DNA from: Paenibacillus_AB sp036577625
GTDB lineage: Bacteria; Bacillota; Bacilli; Paenibacillales; NBRC-103111
DNA length: 64,000 nt
Reading direction: 5' to 3'
Assembly: GCF_036577625.1 (NCBI RefSeq)
Contig: NZ_JARBDC010000042.1
Location: 71,105 to 135,104, forward strand
The stretch's first letter is position 1. Every line of letters begins with the position of its first letter. The translations under genes and the position numbers were made by a program. The notes under the pieces were generated by a model. That model ran no database searches. It was not told the origin of the DNA and saw only the letters and a program-made list of their open reading frames with translations. Shown piece by piece: positions 8,257 through 15,401 of this stretch.

Positions 8257-8634
8257 GTGCGAAACCGAAAAGGCGGATTCGGACTATGTCCCGAAGGAAA
8301 AGATGCGGCTTGCCCGGTGGAATATACGCTGGACGTAATCGGAGGGAAATGGAAAGGCGTTCTGTTATATCATTTGATGGACGGCAAAAAGCGGTTTAAC
8401 GAATTCCGACGCATCTGTCCGGGGATTACCCAGCGAATGTTGACGCTTCAACTGCGCGAGCTGGAAGAGGACGGCGTGATTAGCCGCAAAGTTTATCCGG
8501 AGGTCCCTCCGAAGGTGGAATATTCGCTTACCGATTTCGGCAAAACGCTGATTCCGATCATTATGCTTATGAGGGAATGGGGGCAGGAATATCAAAAGAA
8601 CGCCCGCCCTCCGATCGAATCCAATCCGTTGTAA
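8257..8634 (+). CDS. HxlR-family winged-helix transcriptional regulator
   Basis: 125 residues. The family pattern is clear: a cysteine near the N-terminus (ACPVEYTLDVIGGKWK), the recognition region FNEFRRICPGITQRMLTLQL and the wing EVPPKVEYSLTDFGKTL. Known of the family: HxlR, YodB and HypR sense quinones, diamide or aldehydes, often through the conserved N-terminal Cys. It starts at GTG 8257 with GGAGGGAGG 8 nt upstream. It is divergent from the broken nitroreductase, which it most likely represses. Base composition is somewhat more AT-rich than the neighbours, as for the nitroreductase, so the pair may have arrived together. Confidence 0.92.
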   Translation: MRNRKGGFGLCPEGKDAACPVEYTLDVIGGKWKGVLLYHLMDGKKRFNEFRRICPGITQRMLTLQLRELEEDGVISRKVYPEVPPKVEYSLTDFGKTLIPIIMLMREWGQEYQKNARPPIESNPL

Positions 8635-8653
8635 TCGGGCAATGAACGGCCCT

Positions 8654-9406
8654 TCATATCGAATAGTTCAATTCCGGCCGAATCCGATTGAGGAACTGTT
8701 TGGTTCGCTCCTCCTTCGGAGTCTGGAAAAGCTCGTTCGGTTTGCCCTGTTCGACGATTACGCCGCCGTCCATAAACACGACATGGCCGGCGACGTCCTG
8801 GGCGAAGCCCATCTCGTGGGTCACGATGATCATCGTGATCCCTTCCTTGGCGATGCCGCGGATGACCGACTGCACCTCGCCGACCAGCTCCGGATCGAGC
8901 GCCGAAGTCGGCTCGTCGAGCAGAATCACCTCCGGGTTGAGCGCCAGCGCCCGCGCGATGCCGACTCGCTGCTGCTGCCCGCCGGACAGCTGCGACGGAT
9001 ACGCATCCAGCTTGTTCCCGAGTCCGACCTTGTTCAGCAGCCCGACGCTTCGGACTCTCGCTTCCCCCCGGGCCAGCTTCTTGACGACGACCAGCCCTTC
9101 CATCACGTTTTCCAATGCGGTCATATGCTTGAACAAATTGTACTGCTGGAACACCATCGCCGTCTTCCGGCGGAGCCGCAGAATATCCTTTTTCCCCGCA
9201 CGCTTGCAGTCGACGGAGAAATCGCCGACGGAGATGATGCCCTCATCGGGCTTCTCCAAATAGTTCAAGCAGCGCAGCAGCGTCGTTTTGCCCGAGCCGC
9301 TCGGCCCGAGAATCGCGACGACCTCGCCCTTTCGCACGGTTAGATCGATCCCCTTCAGCACCTGGTTTCGGCCGAACGATTTCGTTATATTCGATAAGGC
9401 GATCAT
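8654..9406 (-). CDS. Polar amino-acid/cystine-type ABC transporter ATPase (TcyN/GlnQ-like)
   Basis: 250 residues. It has Walker A GPSGSGKTT, the Q-loop, signature LSGGQQQRVGIARAL, Walker B VILLDEPTSALDP and the switch His in IVTHEMGF. It energises import through the two permeases just upstream. Its ATG overlaps the stop of the upstream permease (ATGA), so the two are translationally coupled. It is the last gene of a six-gene minus-strand operon. The gene set (lipoprotein, two permeases, ATPase, SnaA-type monooxygenases) matches the tcyJKLMN-ytnJ sulfur operon of Bacillus, so cystine or a related organosulfur amino acid is the likely cargo. That is inferred from context. Confidence 0.92.
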   Translation of the reverse strand: MIALSNITKSFGRNQVLKGIDLTVRKGEVVAILGPSGSGKTTLLRCLNYLEKPDEGIISVGDFSVDCKRAGKKDILRLRRKTAMVFQQYNLFKHMTALENVMEGLVVVKKLARGEARVRSVGLLNKVGLGNKLDAYPSQLSGGQQQRVGIARALALNPEVILLDEPTSALDPELVGEVQSVIRGIAKEGITMIIVTHEMGFAQDVAGHVVFMDGGVIVEQGKPNELFQTPKEERTKQFLNRIRPELNYSI

Positions 9407-10113
9407 AGGGACATTCTCCTTTCATGGCGGCTGAACCTGCTCTCCAGCCAGGCGAACCCTCTCTCGCAGAACCAGCATAGGACCCAGTAAACGACCGAAG
9501 CGGCCGCATACATTTCCAGGTACCGGTAGCCTTCGCCCGCAACGATTTTCGCCTGGGCCATAATCTCGACGACTTTGATCGCGAAGGCGAGTGAGGTTCC
9601 TTTGATCAGATTGATAAAAATATTGCCCAAATTCGGGAGCGCGACGACAATGGCCTGCGGGGCCACGATTCGCAGCAGACCTTGCGTTGTCGTCATCCCG
9701 ACGGACAGCGCCGCTTCCATCTGGCCGGAATCCGTCGCGCCGAGCGCTCCCCGGATGACCTCCGACTGATAAGCCGCCGAGTTGAGCGTAAACGCGAACA
9801 GCGCGACGCCGAGCGGAGACAGCTCCTGCAGCGGCAGCCGCCATCCCCATTCCTGGTGCAGGAAGTCGATCACAAGCGGAGTTCCGTAGAACGCGACATA
9901 AATTTGCACGAGCAGCGGGGTGCCGCGGACGAAGGACACGTACAGGGCGCCTAGCTTATCCAGTACCGGCACCCGATACAATCTGCACAGGGCGACGATC
10001 GAGCCGAGCAGCGTACCGAGCAGCATCGAGACGACCGCCACCAGCATCGTCGCGGGCACGCCCTTCAGCACTTGCGGAAATTGTTCGATCGCGAACCGCC
10101 AATCAAAGTCCAT
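9403..10113 (-). CDS. Amino-acid ABC transporter permease (HisM/TcyM-like)
   Basis: 236 residues with about five hydrophobic helices. The EAA loop that contacts the ATPase is in the segment beginning AALSVGMTTTQGLLRIVAPQ. The N-terminus VLKGVPATMLVAVVSMLLGT is typical of the His/Glu/Gln permease family. GGAGGG precedes the ATG. It is paralogous to the next permease upstream and the two should form the heterodimeric membrane channel of the importer. Confidence 0.92.
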   Translation of the reverse strand: MDFDWRFAIEQFPQVLKGVPATMLVAVVSMLLGTLLGSIVALCRLYRVPVLDKLGALYVSFVRGTPLLVQIYVAFYGTPLVIDFLHQEWGWRLPLQELSPLGVALFAFTLNSAAYQSEVIRGALGATDSGQMEAALSVGMTTTQGLLRIVAPQAIVVALPNLGNIFINLIKGTSLAFAIKVVEIMAQAKIVAGEGYRYLEMYAAASVVYWVLCWFCERGFAWLESRFSRHERRMSL

Positions 10114-10131
10114 GCGGACGCCCTCCTTTCC

Positions 10132-10833
10132 TTACCCCGACAGGCCGACACGGCCTTTGCGGAAACGCTTCTCCAATCGCCCGAACCCTCGCTCGATCGC
10201 GATGCTCAGAGCCCAATAAATGAGCGAAACGATCATATACATCCGGAAGCTGTTCGCGCCGTAGTTGTTGCCCAAAATGATCTGTACCTGCCCCATCATG
10301 TCGGCGATGCCGATGGAGAAGGCAAGCGACGTTTCCTTCAACAAAATCAATACGTTGTTGCCCAAATTCGGAATGGCGATGCCGAATGCCTGCGGCAGCA
10401 CAATCCGTCTCAGCGTTTGGCCGCGGCTCATGCCGATGCTGTATGCCGCCTCCTGCTGACCGACGCCGACCGCAAGGTAAGCCGACCGGATGACCTCGGA
10501 GAAATAGGCGGCGCTGTGCAGCGCGAACGTGACGACCGCGAAAACGAGCTTGTCCCAGTCGTTCACGTCGACGCCGAATACGGCGAACAGCTGCGGCAAA
10601 CCGTAGTAGACCAGGAACAGCTGAACGATCGTCGGGGTGCAGCGCATGAACGAGATGTAAAACGTCGCGATGGCGTACGGGATCGGTCTGCGCTGAATGC
10701 GGACGACGGCGAGGCCGAAGCCGAGCAGAAGCCCGAACAGGAGCGACAGCAGCATAATCGTGAGCGTAACCGGAAGCCTTTCGGCGATTCGTTGGATCAA
10801 AGATAGCGTAGTGTCCCACCCGGATGCGTTCAT
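10132..10833 (-). CDS. Amino-acid ABC transporter permease (HisM/TcyL-like)
   Basis: 233 residues with about five transmembrane helices; the EAA loop region reads AAYSIGMSRGQTLRRIVLPQ. FVRGTP-like motifs of the family appear as ISFMRCTPTIVQLFLVYYG. It starts 6 nt after the lipoprotein stop and lies 18 nt upstream of the second permease, so it is in the same transcript. It is the partner of the permease at 9403-10113. Confidence 0.92.
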   Translation of the reverse strand: MNASGWDTTLSLIQRIAERLPVTLTIMLLSLLFGLLLGFGLAVVRIQRRPIPYAIATFYISFMRCTPTIVQLFLVYYGLPQLFAVFGVDVNDWDKLVFAVVTFALHSAAYFSEVIRSAYLAVGVGQQEAAYSIGMSRGQTLRRIVLPQAFGIAIPNLGNNVLILLKETSLAFSIGIADMMGQVQIILGNNYGANSFRMYMIVSLIYWALSIAIERGFGRLEKRFRKGRVGLSG

Positions 10834-10839
10834 GACCGA

Positions 10840-11736
10840 TTAACCGTCTTTCCGGAACCGATAGCCCTGCTGAACATACTCCAAACTTTTGTACACGTCG
10901 ACCCGGAACCATTTTTCCGACAGCTTCGGCAGCGTGCCGTCCCGGATCAGCTCCGCCGTCGTCTCGTCGATTTTCCGGGCGAGCTCCGTCTGGTTTTTGT
11001 TAAACAGCAAGTAGACCGGCTCCTTCGATATGACTCCGCCAATTTTCAAGTTCAGATTGAGCTTCTTCACGGCGTCTTCGAAATGGACGACGTTCAAAAA
11101 ATGCGCGTCGTACTTGCCCGACTCGACCAGCTTCAAATCGTCGGCGGGAGTCGTTTTCTCCACGTCCTCGATCTTGATTTCTTTGCCGGGATGCTTCAGA
11201 TTATAGTCCTTCAGGATGTAGCGGAAACCGGATACCGGAGTCATCGGGACCAGCTTCTTGCCGACGAGATCGTCCAGCGTCTTGATATCGTTTCGTTCCG
11301 GCTTGACCGCGAGCGCCGTAATCGAGTAGCCGAACTCCTGCTGAGGGTACAAATATTTTTTTTCGCGTTCCGGATTTTTGAACCAGAAGTTCGCGGCGAA
11401 CGCATATTTGCCGGTATCGGTTCCGATCAATTGACTTTCGTTGTCGACGGACTCGTACTCGAATTTGTATTCCGGCAGCTTCTTCTCCAGCTCCTTCAAG
11501 TAGTCGATCATGAAGCCGGCCGGCTTGTTGTTCTCGTCCAAATAGCTGAAGAGCGGCACCGGTACGGTGTTTAACGCCGCTTTGATCACTTTGGGCGCAC
11601 CGCCGCCGGAGGACGCCGAGCCGGCCGAGCCGCTCGCGGATGGTTGGGTTGACGCTTGCCCGCAGGCTGTAAGAATCGATAAAAGCAGCAGAACGGCGAG
11701 CGGCAAATGAAGACGTCTGCGGATGATGGTTTGCAT
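10840..11736 (-). CDS. Amino-acid (cystine-type) ABC transporter substrate-binding lipoprotein
   Basis: 298 residues with the start at ATG 11736, preceded by GGGGGAGG; an upstream extension of the frame is GC-rich and unlikely to be translated. Signal peptide with lipobox LTAC (Cys about residue 26), then a Ser/Gly/Ala-rich linker, then the type-II binding fold (VPVPLFSYLDENNKPAGFMIDYLKEL; DLVGKKLVPMTP). It is anchored outside the membrane and delivers ligand to the adjacent permeases. In Bacillus the equivalents TcyJ/TcyK bind cystine and related compounds; the ligand here is inferred. It is followed by the permeases and preceded 25 nt upstream by a flavin monooxygenase gene. Confidence 0.9.
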   Translation of the reverse strand: MQTIIRRRLHLPLAVLLLLSILTACGQASTQPSASGSAGSASSGGGAPKVIKAALNTVPVPLFSYLDENNKPAGFMIDYLKELEKKLPEYKFEYESVDNESQLIGTDTGKYAFAANFWFKNPEREKKYLYPQQEFGYSITALAVKPERNDIKTLDDLVGKKLVPMTPVSGFRYILKDYNLKHPGKEIKIEDVEKTTPADDLKLVESGKYDAHFLNVVHFEDAVKKLNLNLKIGGVISKEPVYLLFNKNQTELARKIDETTAELIRDGTLPKLSEKWFRVDVYKSLEYVQQGYRFRKDG

Positions 11737-11761
11737 GGTGGTTCCTCCCCCGATAAATCGT

Positions 11762-13120
11762 TTAGATGGAAGCTTGCGAATGCAGCCCCGACAGGCGGTT
11801 GACCGGCCGGGCGAGGCCGAGATGGTCGCGCAGCGTACGGCCCGCATACTCGGATCGGTACCGGCCCTTCCGCTGCAAAATCGGCACGACGTGATCGACG
11901 AACTCCGCCAGCCCGCGAAAGTAATGGGACGGCATAATATTGAAGCCGTCGCACGCTCCTTCGTCCAGCCACTCCACCATCATGCTTGCCAGTCGCTCGG
12001 GTGTGCCGGTAAACGTATGATGTCCTCCCGCGGAAACGACGTGGCGGCTCATTTGCAGGATCGTCGGCTTTTCCCGTTCCCCCAGATCCTTCAGCAGCTG
12101 AAGCCTGCTTTTTTTGCTGTTGTTGGACTCCGGATCGATTTCCCAATAAGGAAACGGAGCGTCGAGCGGGTAAGACGACAAGTCGATGTCGATCGTACCG
12201 GACAACGTTTTGACGGCGATTTCCGGAAGGACGAGCTCGTTGAACCGCTCTTCGCGTTCCTTCGCCTCTTGTTCGGTCGAGCCGAGAATCGGTGCGAGCC
12301 CCGGCAAAATATGAAGCTGCTCGGGCTTTCGTCCGTACGGCGCGAGCATCCCTTTAAGCTTCGCGTAGTAAGCCCGGGCGTCATGCAGATTGTCTTGGGC
12401 GGTGAACACGACCTCCGCCTTCCGCGCCGCGAATTGCATCCCGCTGCCCGAGGACCCCGCTTGAAACAGCACCGGATGGCCTTGAATCGGGCGGGGAACA
12501 TAGGAAGAGCCGCTAAAGGCGAAAAATTCGCCGTTATGCCCGATATCGCGCACCTTGCCGGGATCGACGAATCGGCCGGCTCGTCGGTCGGCCAGCACCG
12601 CGTCGTCCTCCCAGCTGTCCCAAAGCTTCATCGCGACCTCTACGAATTCGTCGGCGCGCCGGTACCTTTCGGCATGATCCATATGAGCTTCTTTGCTGTA
12701 TTGGGAGGCGATACGGGGATCCTGCGAAGTGACCATATTCCAGCCGGCCCGGCCCCCGCTCAGATGATCCAGCGTCGCGAGTCTGGATGCGATATGGAAC
12801 GGGTCGTTGTACGTCGTGGACAACGTGGCGGTCAATCCGATGCGCTCCGTCGCGGAAGCCATCGTCGACAGCAAGGTCAACGTATCCGGTGTCGGGATCG
12901 GGCGCTCCTCCGCAACCTTTCCGTTCTGTTCGCCGATCGCGATTTGCTCCAGCACCAAAATCGTGTCGAATTTCCCTCTTTCCGCAAGTTTGGCGAATTC
13001 CCGGTAAAACGTAACGTCGAGCATCCGGCCGGCTTCCGTTTCGGGATGGCGCCATCCGACCGTTTGCTGGCCGGTATTCAACAGAAACACGCCCAGATGA
13101 AGCTGTTTCGCTCCGCTCAT
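11762..13120 (-). CDS. LLM-class flavin-dependent monooxygenase, NtaA/SnaA/DszA family (YtnJ-like)
   Basis: 452 residues. It starts at ATG 13120 with GGAGGAGG upstream; the frame extends further upstream only as shadow. Typical motifs are HLGVFLLNTGQQTVGWRHP, LDHLSGGRAGWNMVTSQD and VLFQAGSSGSGMQFAA (FMN phosphate binding), and the ending VVPILQRKGRYRSEYAG then TLRDHLGL closely follows Bacillus YtnJ. Known of the family: uses FMNH2 from a separate reductase to oxygenate organosulfur or aminocarboxylate compounds. In the Bacillus operon it takes part in recycling of S-modified cysteine. Inferred role: oxidative release of sulfur from what the adjacent importer brings in, giving sulfite for CysJI or cysteine. 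No flavin reductase gene is nearby; the nitroreductase is broken. Confidence 0.92.
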   Translation of the reverse strand: MSGAKQLHLGVFLLNTGQQTVGWRHPETEAGRMLDVTFYREFAKLAERGKFDTILVLEQIAIGEQNGKVAEERPIPTPDTLTLLSTMASATERIGLTATLSTTYNDPFHIASRLATLDHLSGGRAGWNMVTSQDPRIASQYSKEAHMDHAERYRRADEFVEVAMKLWDSWEDDAVLADRRAGRFVDPGKVRDIGHNGEFFAFSGSSYVPRPIQGHPVLFQAGSSGSGMQFAARKAEVVFTAQDNLHDARAYYAKLKGMLAPYGRKPEQLHILPGLAPILGSTEQEAKEREERFNELVLPEIAVKTLSGTIDIDLSSYPLDAPFPYWEIDPESNNSKKSRLQLLKDLGEREKPTILQMSRHVVSAGGHHTFTGTPERLASMMVEWLDEGACDGFNIMPSHYFRGLAEFVDHVVPILQRKGRYRSEYAGRTLRDHLGLARPVNRLSGLHSQASI

Positions 13121-14298
13121 AGCCGCACCTCCTCCCGAGTGGGCCGCCCGCGAGGCACCCGGAGCCCCAGACGGTCCCGCAGCGCAGCTTCCTCGTATTG
13201 TTCGCGAAACAACCCTTTGCGCCGAAGCAGAGGGACGACTTGATCGACGAGCTCCTCGAGCCCGCCGGGCAGCAAAGCCGGCTGAATGTGAAACCCGTCG
13301 CTGCCGTAGGCGAGAAACCACGCTTCCAGCCGGTCCGCCAGCTGCTCCGGTGTCCCGACGAACGGCTGCGCTCTCCCCGGTTCGGCAGCCTTTCCCCCCT
13401 CGGGCATCGCAAGCTCGGCGAGTTCGGCCGCACGGCTTCGGGCTTCCGCTTCGGTCGATCCGAGAATCGGCGTCACGACGGCCAGCACCTTCGCGCTATC
13501 GGGGGAGCGCCCCTTTCCCGCAATACGCGTTTGGAACGTCTTGTAGAAATCGACGGACTCTTCGAGGGATCGGGTCGAGGCGAATACAAGCTCCGACGTA
13601 TCGACATCCGTGTCGTCCGGGCGATCGTCTCCGCCGTACAGTCCGATTCGGACCGGATGCCCTTGCGGAGAGCGCGGTATGCTTAAAGGTCCCCGTACCC
13701 GGAAGTAGTTCCCGGCATGGCGAATCAAATGCACTTTATCCGCATCGATATAACGCCCCGAGGCTCTGTCGATTATAACCGCGCCGTCCTCCCAGCTGTC
13801 CCACAGACGAGCGGTGACCTGCAAAAATTCCTGCAGCCGGGCAAGCTTCTCGGGCCGCGACAGCTCCGGCGGGCCGCCTCGAAGTCGTCTGGGCTCCAAA
13901 TCGACCGCGGTGCCGGCCAGCCACGCCAGCCTGCCGCCGCTGAGATGATCCAGAGCGGACAATTGACGAGCGACGGCGAACGGTTCGATGACGGATGTCG
14001 ATACGGCGGCGCCGAGCCCGATATGCTCCGTCACCGAGGCGAGCGCCCCGAGCAGGGTGAAGGGCTCGAGCAATAAACCGGGTTCGCTTCCCGCCAACCG
14101 TTGACGTTCGCCGACCGCCGTTAGGTCCAGAAACAGCAGATCGAGCTTGCCGCGTTCGGCGGTCTGCGCAAGCTTGTAATAGTAGGAAGGATCGACCAAT
14201 CGATCCGCCTCGGCCCGGGGATGTCGCCAGCTCCCCGGGTGATAGCCGGCCCCTTGTAACGCTACCGTAAGATGCATCTGTCCCGATCGATGACTCAT
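13117..14298 (-). CDS. Second NtaA/SnaA/DszA-family flavin-dependent monooxygenase
   Basis: 393 residues, shorter than the paralogue downstream but with the same fold: GSWRHPRAEADRLVDPSYYY, LASVTEHIGLGAAVSTS, LDHLSGGRLAWLAG, and the ending VVPLLRRKGLFREQYEE. The region around the FMN phosphate loop is changed (IGLYGGDDRPDDTDVD in place of QAGSSGSG), so cofactor or substrate binding may differ. AAAGGAG precedes the ATG. Its stop overlaps the next start as ATGA, coupling the two monooxygenases. Tight pairing suggests two steps of one pathway or a heteromer. Substrate unknown. Confidence 0.88.
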   Translation of the reverse strand: MSHRSGQMHLTVALQGAGYHPGSWRHPRAEADRLVDPSYYYKLAQTAERGKLDLLFLDLTAVGERQRLAGSEPGLLLEPFTLLGALASVTEHIGLGAAVSTSVIEPFAVARQLSALDHLSGGRLAWLAGTAVDLEPRRLRGGPPELSRPEKLARLQEFLQVTARLWDSWEDGAVIIDRASGRYIDADKVHLIRHAGNYFRVRGPLSIPRSPQGHPVRIGLYGGDDRPDDTDVDTSELVFASTRSLEESVDFYKTFQTRIAGKGRSPDSAKVLAVVTPILGSTEAEARSRAAELAELAMPEGGKAAEPGRAQPFVGTPEQLADRLEAWFLAYGSDGFHIQPALLPGGLEELVDQVVPLLRRKGLFREQYEEAALRDRLGLRVPRGRPTREEVRL

Positions 14299-14327
14299 TG
14301 TTGTTCACGACTCCTTTCTTTGGATGC

Positions 14328-14375
14328 AAAAAAGGCCAAGACCGTCGCGACTCGCGCATTGTGACGATCTTAGCC
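14328..14375 (-). terminator. Intrinsic terminator or attenuator ahead of the monooxygenase-importer operon
   Basis: On the minus strand GGCTAAGATCGTC pairs with GACGGTCTTGGCC (two wobbles) and is followed by TTTTTT, ending about 29 nt before the start codon at 14298. There is no room for a promoter between terminator and gene. AGCC just upstream could pair with the GGCT of the 5' arm and would then break the terminator. It may simply end the sulfurtransferase transcript with leaky read-through, or act as a regulated attenuator. Confidence 0.6.
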
Positions 14376-14388
14376 TCCGGCTGTCCGG

Positions 14389-15234
14389 TCAGCTATTCGA
14401 TTCCGGTTGTGTTTCGATCGGATGGTCCGGGTACGTGATCCAATCGCTCCAGCTCCCGCCGTACAGCTTGACGTTCGCGTATCCGGCTTCCGTCAGGGCG
14501 AGAACGTTCGCGCATGCGGTGACGCCGGACCCGCAATAGACGACGATTTCTTTAGCCGGATCGAGCGCCCGGAAATGCTCCTGCAGCTCCGCCGGCTCCC
14601 TCAAAGCTCCTTCCGCGGTAAAGACGCTTTTCCAATCGTAATGGACCGCGCCCGGGATATGGCCGGCCGCCTTGTCGATCGGTTCCTCGATCCCGAGATA
14701 TCTTCGCGCATCGCGCGAATCGACGAGTATCGCGGCCTCGTCCCCCAATCTCCGTCTGACCTGCGCCGCGTCCACAAGCCAATTGTGCCGAAGCCGCGGA
14801 ACGAACGTTTCGGCGGGGCGGGACCGGACTTCCGTCTCGAGCGGATATCCGCGACGGATCCAGCCGCCGTAGCCGCCGTCCAGCACATAGACTTGCGTGT
14901 GACCGTAATAGTTCAATATCCACCAAAGTCGCGACGCCATGGCGCCTCCTTGATCGTCGTAGGCGACAACGGTCGAGGCCCCGCCGATCCCGGCAGCCCC
15001 GAGCTTGGCGGCGAGCCGCTCCGCTTCGGGCAGCGGATGCCTTCCGCCGTGGATGCCGATCGGACCGGACAAATCCCGCTCCAGATCGAAATAAACCGCT
15101 CCCGGCAAATGACCGTTCTCATACGAGAGCTTGCCCGCCGCCGGATCGCCGAGCACAAATCGGCAGTCGGCGATTGCCAAGTCCGGATCGCGCAGCCGTT
15201 CGCGGAGCCATTCCGCGCTTACTGTGTTCGACAA
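14389..15234 (-). CDS. Two-domain sulfurtransferase (thiosulfate/3-mercaptopyruvate type)
   Basis: 281 residues from the TTG at 15234, chosen because AGGAAAGGAAGG lies 6 nt upstream and the product then begins SNTVSAEWLRERL, the family N-terminus; ATGs further upstream lack this. It has two rhodanese domains: an inactive N-terminal one (ADCRF, GHLPGAVYFDLE, YDDQGGAMASR) and a catalytic C-terminal one with the persulfide cysteine in YCGSGVTAC. Known of the family: transfers sulfane sulfur from thiosulfate or mercaptopyruvate to thiols or cyanide. In this sulfur block it would handle sulfane sulfur. It is divergent from the HTH-SsuA fusion regulator, and its promoter overlaps an inverted repeat. 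Confidence 0.93.
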   Translation of the reverse strand: MSNTVSAEWLRERLRDPDLAIADCRFVLGDPAAGKLSYENGHLPGAVYFDLERDLSGPIGIHGGRHPLPEAERLAAKLGAAGIGGASTVVAYDDQGGAMASRLWWILNYYGHTQVYVLDGGYGGWIRRGYPLETEVRSRPAETFVPRLRHNWLVDAAQVRRRLGDEAAILVDSRDARRYLGIEEPIDKAAGHIPGAVHYDWKSVFTAEGALREPAELQEHFRALDPAKEIVVYCGSGVTACANVLALTEAGYANVKLYGGSWSDWITYPDHPIETQPESNS

Positions 15235-15289
15235 ATCGATCCTTCCTTTCCTCATTAGCCGATAACGGCGTTGATATCTTTCTATTCTT

Positions 15290-15324
15290 ATCGTTATACT
15301 AGGAATAACGATGCTGCTTGTCAA
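15290..15324 (-). promoter_or_regulatory. Strong sigma-A promoter of the sulfurtransferase with overlapping inverted repeat
   Basis: On the minus strand TTGACA (15324-15319), a 17 bp spacer, then TAGTAT (15301-15296). ATCGTTAT (15290-15297) and ATAACGAT (15305-15312) form an inverted repeat over the -10 box and spacer, where a bound protein would block polymerase. The half-site CRTTAT recurs through this gap (15262, 15354, 15365, 15373). Confidence 0.7.
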
Positions 15325-15353
15325 CGATTTGACGAAAATAAGTGTGGAATGAC

Positions 15354-15386
15354 CATTATTGACGATAATGCCCATTATTTTACAAT
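15354..15386 (+). promoter_or_regulatory. Candidate promoter and operator of the HTH-SsuA fusion gene
   Basis: TTGACG (15359-15364), 16 bp, TACAAT (15381-15386) toward the fusion gene. CATTAT and ATAATG (15354-15370) form an inverted repeat around the -35 box, and a further CATTAT follows at 15373. The -10 box is only 15 bp from the GTG start, so the leader would be very short; this lowers confidence. Confidence 0.4.
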
Positions 15387-15401
15387 GCGGGGGATTCGAT
15401 C

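Noticed and set aside
14299..14388. S-box or T-box leader upstream of the sulfur operon
   Set aside because: The conserved cores of these elements are absent; only a terminator with a possible alternative pairing is visible, so it is recorded as a terminator or attenuator.
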